Notes under the pieces: model-generated
What the model was told of the DNA's origin: nothing
Databases searched by the model: none
What the model saw: only the letters and a program-made list of their open reading frames with translations
In this document: one piece after another, positions 24,171-38,840 of the stretch
Layout: each line of letters starts with the position of its first letter
How positions within the stretch are numbered: the first letter of the stretch is position 1
Made by a program: the position numbers and the translations under genes
DNA from: Siphonodentalium dalli
Lineage: Eukaryota; Mollusca; Scaphopoda; Gadilida; Siphonodentaliidae
Assembly: GCA_032622095.1 (NCBI GenBank)
Contig: CP136068.1
Coordinates: forward strand, 12,319,729 to 12,383,728
Direction: 5' to 3'
Length of the DNA stretch: 64,000 nt

Positions 24171-24231
24171 TGCATACCATATTTGGAAATTTATTTGATC
24201 ATGTTGTATTGCCTGATGATCTATGGTATGA

Positions 24232-24421
24232 TACAGTAATGCTCTAATTAATCGACTCCTTAAACACAGCAGAATTATGGGTAACTTTTCAGGATTTAGC
24301 CGAAGAATGGCTGCGAGAGCTTTCCGATCAATGGCAACAAGCCATATTGCCGACTAAATCCTGAAAAGTTACCCATAATTCTGCTGTGTTTAAGCAGTCG
24401 ATTACTTATGGCATTACTGTA
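24232..24421. mobile_element. Foldback MITE C1 (TA-flanked, Tc1/mariner-like)
   Basis: Starts tacagtaatgctctaattaa and ends with the inverted complement (gcattactgta). The arms carry gcagaattatgggtaacttt. The TA dinucleotide with CAGT ends is the Tc1/mariner pattern. No ORF. Confidence 0.85.
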
Positions 24422-24539
24422 ATTGTGAACTTTAGTGTGTTATTGTAGCGGGAACGGATCTACAAAGATTTGTTTAAAGGGATATACATGTACCATGTCA
24501 GTATAAATCATACCCTTACATATAATTGGAGCTTCCTGC

Positions 24540-24769
24540 AATTTTGCGAAAACCCTGTGCCAATGCATTCTCTTATAATTGCGGGTCTGCCAGAGCCTTG
24601 CATATATAAGAGAATACATCGGCCTATACAACAATCTTTACCTTGACAGCCAGTGTATTCACTGATAGATCCAATTGGTTCCATATGGGAGATTTGCATA
24701 TATAAGAGAATAGACTAGCACAGGCTCTATAATGCTGCACCAGCGCAGCTCCCGCCATGAAAGGGTTAA
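24540..24769. mobile_element. Diverged A-type element (A-prime 2), left end unclear
   Basis: The right end is catgaaagggttaa, matching the A-prime element at 39818-40081. Inner arms (gccaatgcattctcttataa, tatataagagaata) are recognisable but decayed. The left TTAA end was not found. Confidence 0.6.
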
Positions 24770-24844
24770 ATTATTATATGCTTTATTTGGGTCACATGAT
24801 TAATAGACTTGGTTGTTCCTGTACCTCATACCTCTCTGATTTAA

Positions 24845-25925
<1,081 letters not shown>

Positions 25926-25931
25926 GGACAA

Positions 25932-26086
25932 TAGTTAACTGTTCTGAGTCGTGTATGGTTTTTCCCCTTGTGAGATGTGGAGGGTTATTTTTACGAGGCA
26001 CTATAGCAAAGTGAAAATATTAGTAATCCTATCTCTCATCTTATGAGAAGAAAAAATCATACGCTACTCAGAACAGTTAACTGTCA
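25932..26086. repeat. Foldback repeat I, copy 1
   Basis: Arms agttaactgttctgagtcgt and actcagaacagttaact enclose a second pair of arms (ccttgtgagatg, tctcatcttatgag). A related, inverted copy is at 27540-27663; the adjoining 26087-26200 and 27427-27539 are also inverted relatives (aacacatggttagacctaac). Confidence 0.72.
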
Positions 26087-26365
26087 TGTTTATTATATTT
26101 TCTATACCAGTTTGTTACGACCCATGCAAACCACAATGAAACACATGGTTAGACCTAACACATTCCAAAAGCTACAACATCACCAACCATTTCTGTTAAA
26201 CTACTGCGCCACAAGGATTCAGAAATTGATCAGTCTTTCTCTGGAGAAGGGAGCAATTGTTCTCGCAATTGTACACGCTTGCAATTTTCAATTCACAGAT
26301 GTTCAAATTTTCACTCATCCCTCTTGTCAAAATGCTTATGGTGACTTTAATTGTTGATTCAATGA

Positions 26366-26478
26366 CAGGGCCCCAGAACAAAAATTTACCCCACCCCCAG
26401 TAATACTTAATTCTATTCGATCTATAGGATATTAAGTATTATTGGCAGTTAAGAGTCAATTTTTGTTCTGGGGGCCTG
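26366..26478. repeat. Foldback repeat J
   Basis: Arms cccagaacaaaaattta and its complement (aatttttgttctggg), with inner arms taatacttaat / attaagtatta. About 110 bp. Its class is unknown. Confidence 0.7.
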
Positions 26479-26665
26479 TGGATTCAATGTGAAAGAGTAC
26501 TTTTACATAGGTCTATCCCACAACAACATTTTATATGAGAAACCCTAACCAATATATTACAGGTGCAATTCCACCCGGTTTATGAATTGCGGGAGGAAAT
26601 AAGTAACTCTTGTTGTGTTTTCCTCATTGGAAGGACTGATTGGTGCAAGAATATGACGTCATGAC

Positions 26666-26819
26666 CAAGCCTTGAAATAGTGTGTCTGTCATTTGCAGAA
26701 TGAGGTTCCCAGATGGTGAATTTGGTGATGCTAGCCCATTAATATGCGGGATAGCATCACTAAATTCACCCTCAGGGGACCTCATTCTGCAAATGACAGA
26801 AACACTATTTCAAGGCTTG
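26666..26819. mobile_element. Foldback MITE B1 (8 bp target duplication, hAT-like)
   Basis: The arms start caagccttgaaatagtgtgt and end with the complement. gtcatgac is duplicated exactly at 26658-26665 and 26820-26827. An 8 bp duplication with C-A-A-G ends fits hAT-type elements. The inner part of the arms (gcagaatgaggttcccag) is the family's hallmark. Confidence 0.85.
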
Positions 26820-27029
26820 GTCATGACGTAGGGTGCTCAGAGAAGGATCAACGTCTTGAGAGTGGAATAACTTTTATTTTATTTTCATCAACTTTTTCAG
26901 TCAAAATATAAACCATATCGCCACTCCCTGAAGACAGAACGTTTTATCCTACTCTCAATATATTATTATACTCTCAGCACTGCGTCATGACGTCAATTTG
27001 TGCATCATTCGGTATCCTTGCGTGCTATA

Positions 27030-27426
27030 TTAACCCTTTACCCAACAGAAGGGCCCTGTGCCAATGCATTCTCTTATATATGCGAGTCGACCATAGGTCG
27101 CCTCGCATATATAAGAGAATGCATTGGCTTAACACATTAAAAATTATAAAATTGTTAAAGAATGTAAGAAAAATTGGTAAAAAGTGTTAAAATTTTTTTT
27201 TTAGGCCAATGCATTCTCTTATATATGCGAGGCGACCTATGGTCGACTCGCATATATAAGAGAATGCATTGGCACAGGGTATAACTGTAACTATCACAAT
27301 GTGGTCAAGGAGCCGGTTCCAATGATATCCATATTTGTATGGTTCTATTGAGACAGACCGAAGATAATTTAGGCTGTTGAAGCTTTATTTGGCCGGTTTT
27401 GGCCGGTTTGTTGGGTAAAGGGTTAA
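27030..27426. mobile_element. Foldback MITE A4 (TTAA)
   Basis: Complete element, two hairpins, same asymmetric layout as A3 and A7. It lies in the TMEM145 intron between the first two recognised exons. Confidence 0.9.
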
Positions 27427-27539
27427 ACGGAAATGGCTGGAGATGTTGTAGCTTTATGAACATATTATGTCTAACCGTGTGTTTCATTGTGGTCTTTGTC
27501 ATAACAAACGGGTATAGAAAATATAATAAACACAACAGT

Positions 27540-27663
27540 CAACAGTTCTGAGTAGCGTACAGGTTTTCTCCTCTCGTGAGATGCGAGGATTATTTTCACT
27601 CTGCTAATAATAATCCTCATCTCACTCCAGAAAACTGGTACGTTACTCAGAACAGTTAACTAT
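27540..27663. repeat. Foldback repeat I, copy 2
   Basis: Arms aacagttctgagtagcgtac and gtacgttactcagaacagtt. Inner arms gagatgcgaggattatt / aataatcctcatctc. Confidence 0.72.
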
Positions 27664-29040
27664 TGTCTTTCAGTCTTCTTATGGCGGAATCATTGCCATT
27701 TATTTATCGATAAAAATTTGTCCCGTATTAAGAAAAAACATTTACAATTTAACAGCGACGTCGTGTTTTCTGTGTCTCAAACTTTCGGCAATATTAGTTG
27801 AATGCTAAATTATTTCACAGGGCAGAGAGCGTACTCACTCATAAGTTTGTTTCACTGAAATAAGCATATGTTATATGTCTTTAAAGGCATACTGCAAAAT
27901 TCACCAGATACTATATAACAATGTTAATCTCCTTAAACATCCATTGGAACTTGTGGTTTTTTTAGGAAAATCATGACATAGGCAAGTCACTCGCAGTCTC
28001 ATGGAGGGTTTGGGATATGTTGCATTGAATTTCTATCTATATTTATCATGGAAGTCACTTGTCTAAATTATTTAATAAAGATAACAATGATTTGACACAA
28101 GTGCACATTGGTACACCATTCAGCTTTATAATTGTTGTAGTCTGATACCAATGGTAGTTATCTGTTAAACTGTTTACCTCATAATAGATCAAGCATTTAC
28201 ATCATATATTCAGTATAGTTGTCTTCACGGAGGTGGTACCAGAAAACAGACACAAACTATACAAATGTTAAATGTTATCAACAAGATTCAACAGTTCGAA
28301 ACTTGGTACAACGTGCTCGATTTCCCGGGAGACAGAAATTGAAAGTAGGAAATTAATAGAAATTCTGCAGATAACTGATCGCACATGGTGACGTCCATTT
28401 AAGAATGTAATAGACCGATTGTTCTACGGTTTCTCACCGTTTCTGTTCATTCCAAACTATGTTTTGTCGCTCATAACGACGGCTGACATTGAATTTTATT
28501 CATATAATCTGAATTGGATATCTGAAGTTCTAAACATAAGGTAATCAATTGAGTTCCTCATCTATAGCAATCACGTACCGTGTAGACAATTTACATAGTG
28601 TCGATACAGATTACAAATATGTGTGGCGATTGATCACGGGTTGCGATCGAAGCACATAATTTGCATAATGCACGTCTATTCTGAAAGGCATACATTCAAA
28701 ATTACCTACGTTGGCTAACTTGGCAACCTTGTACTTCAATTTTTGTGAGTTCAGGTCATTTGGCATATGTTATTTAGACACAAAAACGAGACTACACCAA
28801 AGAAACACCACACCGATTTTAAAATATCCAAATCAGCGGACCGATTCGGTGTCGATCTTGAATCGGGTGCCCGATATCGACATCGAATCGAATCTCGAAT
28901 ATTCGCAGGTCCCAATATTAAAACCGTATATTATGGCACTATAAAAAAATAATTGGCTCGAAAATTAAGTGGGCCTTTAAACTGATATATAGCAGCATTA
29001 CTGGTTTCAATTCTATTATATGCTGGTTATGTGAACTATT
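27664..29040. other. Intron sequence
   Basis: No coding sequence. About 28932-28978 carries a single end of the MITE family seen at 12286-12795 (gcactataaaaaaataattg, attaagtgggcct). The rest is not assignable. Confidence 0.55.
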
Positions 29041-29046
29041 TTTCAG

Positions 29047-29167
29047 GTTCTGGTCTGGACCTATTGTTATTCTAGTGTCCATGAAAGCAATGTCTCTATG
29101 GGTGCGAGAGAAAACCGTTGTGGGAGTGGAGAACGTAGTCATGTTCTTGGGACATGTATTCTTTCTT
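29047..29167 (+). CDS. TMEM145: TMEM145 orthologue, exon encoding the last membrane helices
   Basis: Acceptor ttttcag ends at 29046; donor gtacgt starts at 29168. The first base completes the split Trp codon from the previous exon (TG|G), then 40 codons: FWSGPIVILVSMKAMSLWVR, EKTVVGVENVVMFLGHVFFL. This continues the helix begun upstream and holds the conserved W-x-R-E-K segment and the final helix up to H-V-F-F-L. The exon ends in phase 0, matching the next exon's start. The position matches where mammalian TMEM145 continues into the T-R-P-S-A-A-N-K segment. Confidence 0.9.
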
Positions 29168-29355
29168 GTACGTATACTAATTGTATTTGCTTATATTGGA
29201 GAGTACGGACTTTGATATAAATAATTGGTGATAGGGAATACCAATTCAATTGTATGGTAGCAATTTTAACCAATCTTGTCATTATCTTTGTGAAAACATA
29301 ATTTGTGACATTTTTTTCATAATTTACAGGATGGTGGATTATTACTGTTGTTTAA

Positions 29356-29647
29356 TTAACCCTTTACCCAACAAAACGGCCAAAAACGCCCAAATAAAGC
29401 TTCAACAGCCTAAAATATCTTCGGTCTGTCTCAATAACACCATACAAATATGGATATCATTGGAACCGGTTCATTGACCACATTGTGATGGTTACAGTTA
29501 TGCCCTGTGCCAATGCATTCTCTTATATATATGCGAGTCGACCATAGGTCGCCTCACATATATAAGAGAATGCATTGGCCTAAAACACTTTTTACCATTT
29601 TTTCTTACAACAATTTTATAATTTTTTCTTACATTTTTATCATTTTT
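29356..29647. mobile_element. Foldback A5, left half only, joined to S array 1
   Basis: Begins ttaaccctttacccaaca and is a typical A left half through the first hairpin and the A/T loop, ending in a T-run at 29643-29647. There the family S array starts (agctcaacttac). No right half follows S array 1. The only unpaired right half in the window is A8 (55001-55109), attached to the end of S array 2. Confidence 0.85.
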
Positions 29648-32600
29648 AGCTCAACTTACTTTTGTAAGTTTGAGCTATTGCCATGGTTTGGCGTCCGTCG
29701 TCCGTGTGTGCGTGTGTCCGTCAACAATTTCCTTTGGCGCGGTCTACAGGTTGTACCTTTGGTCTTATTTTCATGAAATTTGTCATGAATGTTGACATTG
29801 ACATGTAGATGGGAACGAGTCATTTTGGGGTCATTCGGCCAAAAAACATGGCCACTGGCAGCCATCTTGGATTTCAAAATTCAATCCATTGGCGCGGCCT
29901 ACAGGTCGTACTGTTCATCTGATCATCATGAAATTTGTCATAGATGTTAATAATGACATGTAGATGGGAATGAGTGATTTTGGGGTCGTTCGGCCAAAAA
30001 ACATGGCTGCCAGCAGCCATCTTGGATTTTACTCTTTGCATGACTAAATCCTTTGGCGCGGGCTACAGGTCGTTGTTTTGGTCGGAAGTTTATGAAATTT
30101 GTCATGGATGTTAACACTGTCATGTAGATGGGAACGAGTGATTTTGGAGTTGTTCGGCCAAAAAACATGGCCGCCAGCAGCCATCTTGGATTTTACTCTT
30201 TGCATGACTAAATCCTTTGGCGCGGGCTACAGGTTGTACCTTTGGTCTAATCTTTATGAAATTTGTCATGAATGTTGACATTGACATGTAGATGGGAACG
30301 AATCATTGTGGGGTCATTCGGTCAAAAAATATGGCCGCTGGCGGCCATCTTAGATTTCAAAATTCAATCCATTGGCGCGGGCTACATGTCGTACTGTTCG
30401 TCTGATCATCATGAAATTTGTCATGGATGTTAATATTGACATGTAGATGGGAACGAGTCATTTTGGGGTTGTTCGGCCAATAAACATGGCCGCCAGCAGC
30501 CATCTTGGATTTTACTCTTTGCATGACTAAATCCTTTGGCGCAGGCTACAGGTCGTAGCTTCGATCGGAACATCATGAAATTTGTCATGGATGTTAACAA
30601 TGACATGTAGATGGGAACGAGTGATTTTGGGGTCATTCGGCCGAAAAACATGGCCGCCAGCAGCCATCTTGGATTTTACTCTGTGCATGACTAAATCCTT
30701 TGGCCCGGGCTACAGGTCGTACCTTTGGTCTGATCTTTATGAAATTTGTCATGAATGTTGACATTGACAAGTAGATGGGAACGAGTCATTTTGGGGTCAT
30801 TCGGCCAAAAAACATGGCCGCTGGCAGCCATCTTGGATTTCAAGATTCAATCCATTGGCGCGGGCTACAGATCGTACTGTTCGCCTGATCATAATGAAAT
30901 TTGTCATTGATGTTAATAATGACATGTAGATGGGAACGAGTGATTTTTGTGTCGTTCGGCCAAAAAACATGGCCGCCAGCAGCCATCTTGGATTTTACTC
31001 TTTGCATGACTAAATCCTTTGGCGCGGACTACAGGTTGTACCTTTGGTCTAATCTTTATGAAATTTGTCATGAATGTTGACATTGACATGTAGATGGGAA
31101 CGAATCATTGTGGGGTCATTCGGCCAAAAAACATGGCCGCTGGTGGCCATCTTAGATTTCAAAATTCAATCCATTGGCGCGGGCTACAGGTCGTACTGTT
31201 CGTCTGATCATCATTAAATTTGTCATGGATGTTAATATTGACATGTAGATGGGAACGAGTCATTTTGGGGTCGTTCGGCCAATAAACATGGCCGCCAGCA
31301 GCCATCTTGGATTTTACTCTTTGCATGACTAAATCCTTTGGCGCGGGCTACAGGTCGTAGCTTTGATCGGAACATCATGAAATTTGTCATGGATGTTAAC
31401 AATGACATGTAGATGGGAACGAGTGATTTTGGGGTCGGTCGGCCAAAAAACATGGCCGCCAACAGCCATCTTGGATTTTACTATTTGCATGACTAAATCC
31501 TTTGGCGCGGGCTACAGGTCGTACCTTTGGTCTGATCTTTATGAGATTTGTCACGAATGTTGACATTGACATATAGATGGGAACGAGTCATTTTGGGGTC
31601 ATTCGGCCAAAAAACATGGCCGCTGGCAGCCATCTTGGATTTCAAGATTCAATCAATTGGCGCGGGCTACAGGTCGTACTGTTCGTCTGATCATCATGAA
31701 ATTTGTCATTGATGTTAATAATGACATGTAGATGGGAACGAGTCATTTTGGGGTTGTTCGGCCAAAAAACATGGTCGCCAGCAGCCATCTTGGATTTTAC
31801 TCTTTGCATGACTAAATCCTTTGGCGCAGGCTACAGGTCGTAGCTTCGATCGGAACATCATGAAATTTGTCATGGATGTTAACAATGACATGTAGATGGG
31901 AACGAGTGATTTTGGGGTCATTCGGCCGAAAAACATGGCCGCCAGCAGCCATCTTGGATTTTACTCTTTGCATGACTAAATCCTTTGGCCCGGGCTACAG
32001 GTCGTACCTTTGGTCTGATCTTTATGAAATTTGTCATGAATGTTGACATTGACATGTAGATGGGAACGAGTCATTTTGGGGTCATTCGGCCAAAAAACAT
32101 GGCCGCTGGCAGCCATCTTGGATTTCAAGATTCAATCCATTGGCGCGGGCTACAGATCGTACTGTTCGCCTGATCATCATGAAATTTGTCATTGATGTTA
32201 ATAATGACATGTAGATGGGAACGAGTGATTTTTGTGTCGTTCGGCCAAAAAACATGGCCGCCAGCAGCCATCTTGGATTTTACTCTTTGCATGACTAAAT
32301 CCTTTGGCGCGGACTACAGGTTGTACCTTTGGTCTAATCTTTATGAAATTTGTCATGAATGTTGACATTGACATGTAGATGGGAACGAATCATTGTGGGG
32401 TCATTCGGCCAAAAAACATGGCCGCTGGTGGCCATCTTAGATTTCAAAATTCAATCCATTGGCGCGGGCTACAGGTCGTACTGTTCGTCTGATCATCATT
32501 AAATTTGTCATGGATGTTAATATTGACATGTAGATGGGAACGAGTCATTTTGGGGTCGTTCGGCCAATAAACATGGCCGCCAGCAGCCATCTTGGATTTT

Positions 32601-35600
32601 ACTCTTTGCATGACTAAATCCTTTGGCGCGGGCTACAGGTCGTAGCTTTGATCGGAACATCATGAAATTTGTCATGGATGTTAACAATGACATGTAGATG
32701 GGAACGAGTGATTTTGGGGTCGGTCGGCCAAAATACATGGCCGCCAACAGCCATCTTGGATTTTACTATTTGCATGACTAAATCCTTTGGCGCGGGCTAC
32801 AGGTCGTACCTTTGGTCTGATCTTTATGAGATTTGTCACGAATGTTGACATTGACATATAGATGGGAACGAGTCATTTTGGGGTCATTCGGCCAAAAAAC
32901 ATGGCCGCTGGCAGCCATCTTGGATTTCAAGATTCAATCCATTGGCGCGGGCTACAGGTCGTACTGTTCGTCTGATCATCATGAAATTTGTCATTGATGT
33001 TAATAATGACATGTAGATGGGAACGAGTGATTTTGGGGTCGTTCGGCCAAAAAACATGGTCGCCAGCAGCCATCTTGGATTTTACTCTTTGCATGACTAA
33101 ATCCTTTGGCGCGGGCTACAGGTCGTTGTGTTGGTCGGAAGTTTATGAAATTTGTCATGGATGTTAACACTGACATATAGATGGGAACGAGTGATTTTGG
33201 GGTCATTCGGTCAAAAAACATGGCCGCCAGCAGCCATCTTGGATTTTACTCTTTGCATGACTAAATCCTTTGGTGCGGGCTACAGGTCGTAGCTTTGGTT
33301 AGATGGTCATGAAATTTGTCATGAATTATAACAATAATATTGACATGTAGATGGGAACGAGTCGTTTTGGGGTCATTCGGTCAAAAAACATGGCCACCAG
33401 CATTTTACTCTTTGCATGACTAAATCCTTTGGCGTGGGCTACAGGTCATACCTTTGGTCTGATCTTTATTAGCTCAACTTACTTGTAAGTTTGAGCTATT
33501 GCCATGGTTTGGCGTCCGTCGTCCGTGTGTGAGTGTGTGCGTGTGTTCGTGTGTCCGTGTGTCCGTGTGTCCGTCAACAATTTCCTTTGGCGCGGGCTAC
33601 AGGTTGTACCTTTGGTCTGATCTTCATGAAATTTGTCATGAATGTTGACATTGACATGTAGATGGGAACGAGTCATTTTTGGGTCATTCGGCCAAAAAAC
33701 ATGGCCGCTGGCAGCCATCTTGGATTTCAAGATTCAATCCATTGGCGCGGCCTACAGGTCGTACTGTTCATCTGATCATCATGAAATTTGTCATTGATGT
33801 TAATAATGACATGTAGATGGGAACGAGTCATTTTGGGGTTGTTCGGCCAAAAAACATGGTCGCCAGCAGCCATCTTGGATTTTACTCTTTGCATGACTAA
33901 ATCCTTTGGCGCAGGCTACAGGTCGTAGCTTCGATCGGAACATCATGAAATTTGTCATGGATGTTAACAATGACATGTAGATGGGAACGAGTGATTTTGG
34001 GGTCATTCGGCCGAAAAACATGGCCGCCAGCAGCCATCTTGGATTTTACTCTTTGCATGACTAAATCCTTTGCCCCGGGCTACAGGTCGTACCTTTGGTC
34101 TGATCTTTATGAAATTTGTCATGAATGTTGACATTGACATGTAGATGGGAACGAGTCATTTTGGGGTCATTCGGCCAAAAAACATGGCCGCTGGCAGCCA
34201 TCTTGGATTTCAAGATTCAATCCATTGGCGCGGGCTACAGATCGTACTGTTCGCCTGATCATCATGAAATTTGTCATTGATGTTAATAATGACATGTAGA
34301 TGGGAACGAGTGATTTTTGTGTCGTTCGGCCAAAAAACATGGCCGCCAGCAGCCATCTTGGATTTTACTCTTTGCATGACTAAATCCTTTGGCGCGGACT
34401 ACAGGTTGTACCTTTGGTCTAATCTTTATGAAATTTGTCATGAATGTTGACATTGACATGTAGATGGGAACGAATCATTGTGGGGTCATTCGGCCAAAAA
34501 ACATGGCCGCTGGTGGCCATCTTAGATTTCAAAATTCAATCCATTGGCGCGGGCTACAGGTCGTACTGTTCGTCTGATCATCATTAAATTTGTCATGGAT
34601 GTTAATATTGACATGTAGATGGGAACGAGTCATTTTGGGGTCGTTCGGCCAATAAACATGGCCGCCAGCAGCCATCTTGGATTTTACTCTTTGCATGACT
34701 AAATCCTTTGGCGCGGGCTACAGGTCGTAGCTTTGATCGGAACATCATGAAATTTGTCATGGATGTTAACAATGACATGTAGATGGGAACGAGTGATTTT
34801 GGGGTCGGTCGGCCAAAATACATGGCCGCCAACAGCCATCTTGGATTTTACTATTTGCATGACTAAATCCTTTGGCGCGGGCTACAGGTCGTACCTTTGG
34901 TCTGATCTTTATGAGATTTGTCACGAATGTTGACATTGACATATAGATGGGAACGAGTCATTTTGGGGTCATTCGGCCAAAAAACATGGCCGCTGGCAGC
35001 CATCTTGGATTTCAAGATTCAATCCATTGGCGCGGGCTACAGGTCGTACTGTTCGTCTGATCATCATGAAATTTGTCATTGATGTTAATAATGACATGTA
35101 GATGGGAACGAGTGATTTTGGGGTCGTTCGGCCAAAAAACATGGTCGCCAGCAGCCATCTTGGATTTTACTCTTTGCATGACTAAATCCTTTGGCGCGGG
35201 CTACAGGTCGTTGTGTTGGTCGGAAGTTTATGAAATTTGTCATGGATGTTAACACTGACATATAGATGGGAACGAGTGATTTTGGGGTCATTCGGTCAAA
35301 AAACATGGCCGCCAGCAGCCATCTTGGATTTTACTCTTTGCATGACTAAATCCTTTGGTGCGGGCTACAGGTCGTAGCTTTGGTTAGATGGTCATGAAAT
35401 TTGTCATGAATTATAACAATAATATTGACATGTAGATGGGAACGAGTCGTTTTGGGGTCATTCGGTCAAAAAACATGGCCACCAGCATTTTACTCTTTGC
35501 ATGACTAAATCCTTTGGCGTGGGCTACAGGTCATACCTTTGGTCTGATCTTTATTAGCTCAACTTACTTGTAAGTTTGAGCTATTGCCATGGTTTGGCGT

Positions 35601-38600
35601 CCGTCGTCCGTGTGTGAGTGTGTGCGTGTGTTCGTGTGTCCGTGTGTCCGTGTGTCCGTGTGTCCGTCAACAATTTCCTTTGGCGCGGGCTACAGGTTGT
35701 ACCTTTGGTCTGATCTTCATGAAATTTGTCATGAATGTTGACATTGACATGTAGATGGGAACGAGTCATTTTTGGGTCATTCGGCCAAAAAACATGGCCG
35801 CTGGCAGCCATCTTGGATTTCAAGATTCAATCCATTGGCGCGGCCTACAGGTCGTACTGTTCATCTGATCATCATGAAATTTGTCATTGATGTTAATAAT
35901 GACATGTAGATGGGAACGAGTGATTTTGGGGTCGTTCGGCCAAAAAACATGGCTGCCAGTAGCCATCTTGGATTTTACTCTTTGCATGACTAAATCCTTT
36001 GGCGCGGGCTACAGGTCGTAGCTTTGATCGGAACATCATGAAATTTGTCATGGATGTTAACAATGACATGTAGATGGGAACGAGTGATTTTGGAGTTGTT
36101 CGGCCGAAAAACATGGCCGCCAGCAGCCATCTTGGATTTTACTCTTTGCATGACTAAATCCTTTGGCCCGGGCTACAGGTCGTACCTTTGGTCTGATCTT
36201 TATGAAATTTGTCATGAATGTTGACATTGACATGTAGATGGGAACGAGTCATTTTGGGGTCATTCGGCCTAAAAACATTGCCGCTGGCAGCCATCTTGGA
36301 TTTCAAGATTCAATCCATTGGCGCGGGCTACAGGTCGTACTGTTCGTCTGATCATCATGAAATTTGTCATTGATGTTAATAATGACATGTAGATGGGAAC
36401 GAGTGATTTTGGTGTCGCTCGGCCAAAAAACATGGCCGCCAGCAGCCATCTTGTATTTTACTCTTTGCATGACTAAATCCTTTGGCGCGGGCTACAGGTC
36501 GTACCTTTGGTCTGATCTTTATGAAATTTGTCATGAATGTTGACATTGACATGTAGATGGGAACGAGTCATTTTGGGGTCATTCGGCCAAAAAACATGGC
36601 CGCTGGCAGCCATCTTGGATTTCAAGATTCAATCCATTGGCGCGGGCTACAGGTCGTACTGTTCGTCTGATCATCATGAAATTTGTCATCGATGTTAATA
36701 ATGACATGTAGATGGGAACGAGTGATTTTGGGGTCGTTCGGCCAAAAAACATGGCTGCCAGCAGCCATCTTGGATTTTACTCTTTGCATGACTAAATCCT
36801 TTGGCGCGGGCTACAGGTCGTTGTGTTGGTCGGAAGTTTATGAAATTTGTCATGGATGTTAACACTGACATGTAGATGGGAACGAGTGATTTTGGAGTCG
36901 TTCGGCCAAAAAACATGGCCGCCATCTTGGATTTTACTCTTTGCATGACTAAATCCTTTGGCGCGGGCTATAGGTTGCCTTTGGTCTAATCTTTATAAAA
37001 TTTGTCATGAACGTTGACATTGACATGTAGATGGGAACGAATCATTGTCGGGTCATTCGGCCAAAAAACATGGCTGCTGGCGGCCATCTTGGATTTCAAA
37101 ATTCAATCCATTGGCGCGGGCTACAGGTCGTACTGTTCGTCTGATCATCATGAAATTTGTCATGAATGATAACAATGACATGTAGATGGGATCGAGTCGT
37201 TATGGGGTCATTTGGTCAAAAAACATGGCCGCCAGCAGCCATCTTGGATTTTACTCTTTGCATGACTAAATCCTTTGGTGCGGGCTACAGGTCGTAGCTT
37301 TGGTCAAATGGTCATGAAATTTGTCATTAATTATAACAATGACATGTAGATGGGAACGAGTCGTTTTGGGGTCATTCGGTCAAAAAACATTGCCACCAGC
37401 ATTTTACTTTTTGCATGACTAAATCCTTTGGCGTGGGCTACAGGTCATACCTTTGGTCTGATATTTATGAAATTTGTCATGAATGTTGACATTGACATGT
37501 AGATGGGAACGAGTCATTTTGGGGTCATTCGGCCAAAAAACATGGCCGCTGGCAGCCATCTTGGATTTCAAGATTCAATCCATTGGCGCGGGCTACAGGT
37601 CGTACTGTTCGTCTGATCATCATGAAATTTGTCATCGATGTTAATAATGACATGTAGATGGGAACGAGTGATTTTGGGGTCGTTCGGCCAAAAAACATGG
37701 CTGCCAGCAGCCATCTTGGATTTTACTCTTTGCATGACTAAATCCTTTGGCGCGGGCTACAGGTCGTTGTGTTGGTCGGAAGTTTATGAAATTTGTCATG
37801 GATGTTAACACTGACATGTAGATGGGAACGAGTGATTTTGGAGTCGTTCGGCCAAAAAACATGGCCGCCATCTTGGATTTTACTCTTTGCATGACTAAAT
37901 CCTTTGGCGCGGGCTATAGGTTGCCTTTGGTCTAATCTTTATAAAATTTGTCATGAACGTTGACATTGACATGTAGATGGGAACGAATCATTGTCGGGTC
38001 ATTCGGCCAAAAAACATGGCTGCTGGCGGCCATCTTGGATTTCAAAATTCAATCCATTGGCGCGGGCTACAGGTCGTACTGTTCGTCTGATCATCATGAA
38101 ATTTGTCATGAATGATAACAATGACATGTAGATGGGATCGAGTCGTTATGGGGTCATTTGGTCAAAAAACATGGCCGCCAGCAGCCATCTTGGATTTTAC
38201 TCTTTGCATGACTAAATCCTTTGGTGCGGGCTACAGGTCGTAGCTTTGGTCAAATGGTCATGAAATTTGTCATTAATTATAACAATGACATGTAGATGGG
38301 AACGAGTCGTTTTGGGGTCATTCGGTCAAAAAACATTGCCACCAGCATTTTACTTTTTGCATGACTAAATCCTTTGGCGTGGGCTACAGGTCATACCTTT
38401 GGTCTGATATTTATTAAATTTGTCATGAATGTTGACATTGACATGTAGATGGGAACGAATCATTGTGGGGTCATTCGGCCAAAAAACATGGCTGCCAGCG
38501 GCCATCTTGGATTTCAAAATTCAATCCATTGGCGCGGTCTACAGGTCGTACTGTTCGTCTGATCATCATGAAATTTGTATGTCGTAGCTTTGGTCAGATC

Positions 38601-38840
38601 TTCATAAAATTTGTCATGGATGTTAACAATTATACGTAGATGGGAACGAGTTCTTTTGGGGTCAATTGGCCAAAAAAAATGGCCACCAGCAGCCATCTTG
38701 TATTTTACTCTTTGCATCACTAAATCCTTTGGCGCATGTTAGACATTTCAATTAGCACCTTTCCTATTCCTCCATTTACTGTCAACCATTAAATTATTCC
38801 CCTACCTAAGTTGAGCTACAGTGTCATTGACACTTTCATT
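29648..38840 (+). repeat. Family S array 1: about 160 bp monomers, three head segments
   Basis: The head is a short hairpin (agctcaacttac...gtaagtttgagct) followed by gtccgtcgtccgtgtgtgcg microsatellite. About 55 monomers of 154-165 bp follow, of two alternating types (ccatcttggattttactctt and ccatcttggatttcaaaatt). The array ends in a hairpin plus ttcatt (agtgtcattgacact at 38820-38834). The head recurs inside at 33471 and 35556, 2085 bp apart. Larger blocks repeat at about 1285 bp (30430/31715, 31232/32517) and 946 bp (36695/37641). The layout matches pearl-type elements of bivalves, considered Helentron-related non-autonomous elements. ORFs of 73-83 codons on the - strand recur only because monomers recur. 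Confidence 0.93.

Noticed and set aside
24440-24699. Overlapping - strand frames near 24.5 kb
   Set aside because: They read through a decayed A-prime foldback; the same words occur in other A copies.
29656-38720. Recurrent - strand frames of 68-83 codons (KSKIQDGCWRPCFLAERPQN type) in S array 1
   Set aside because: They recur because the 160 bp monomers recur. Monomer lengths vary (154-165 bp) and are not kept to multiples of three, and every frame ends within one or two units.
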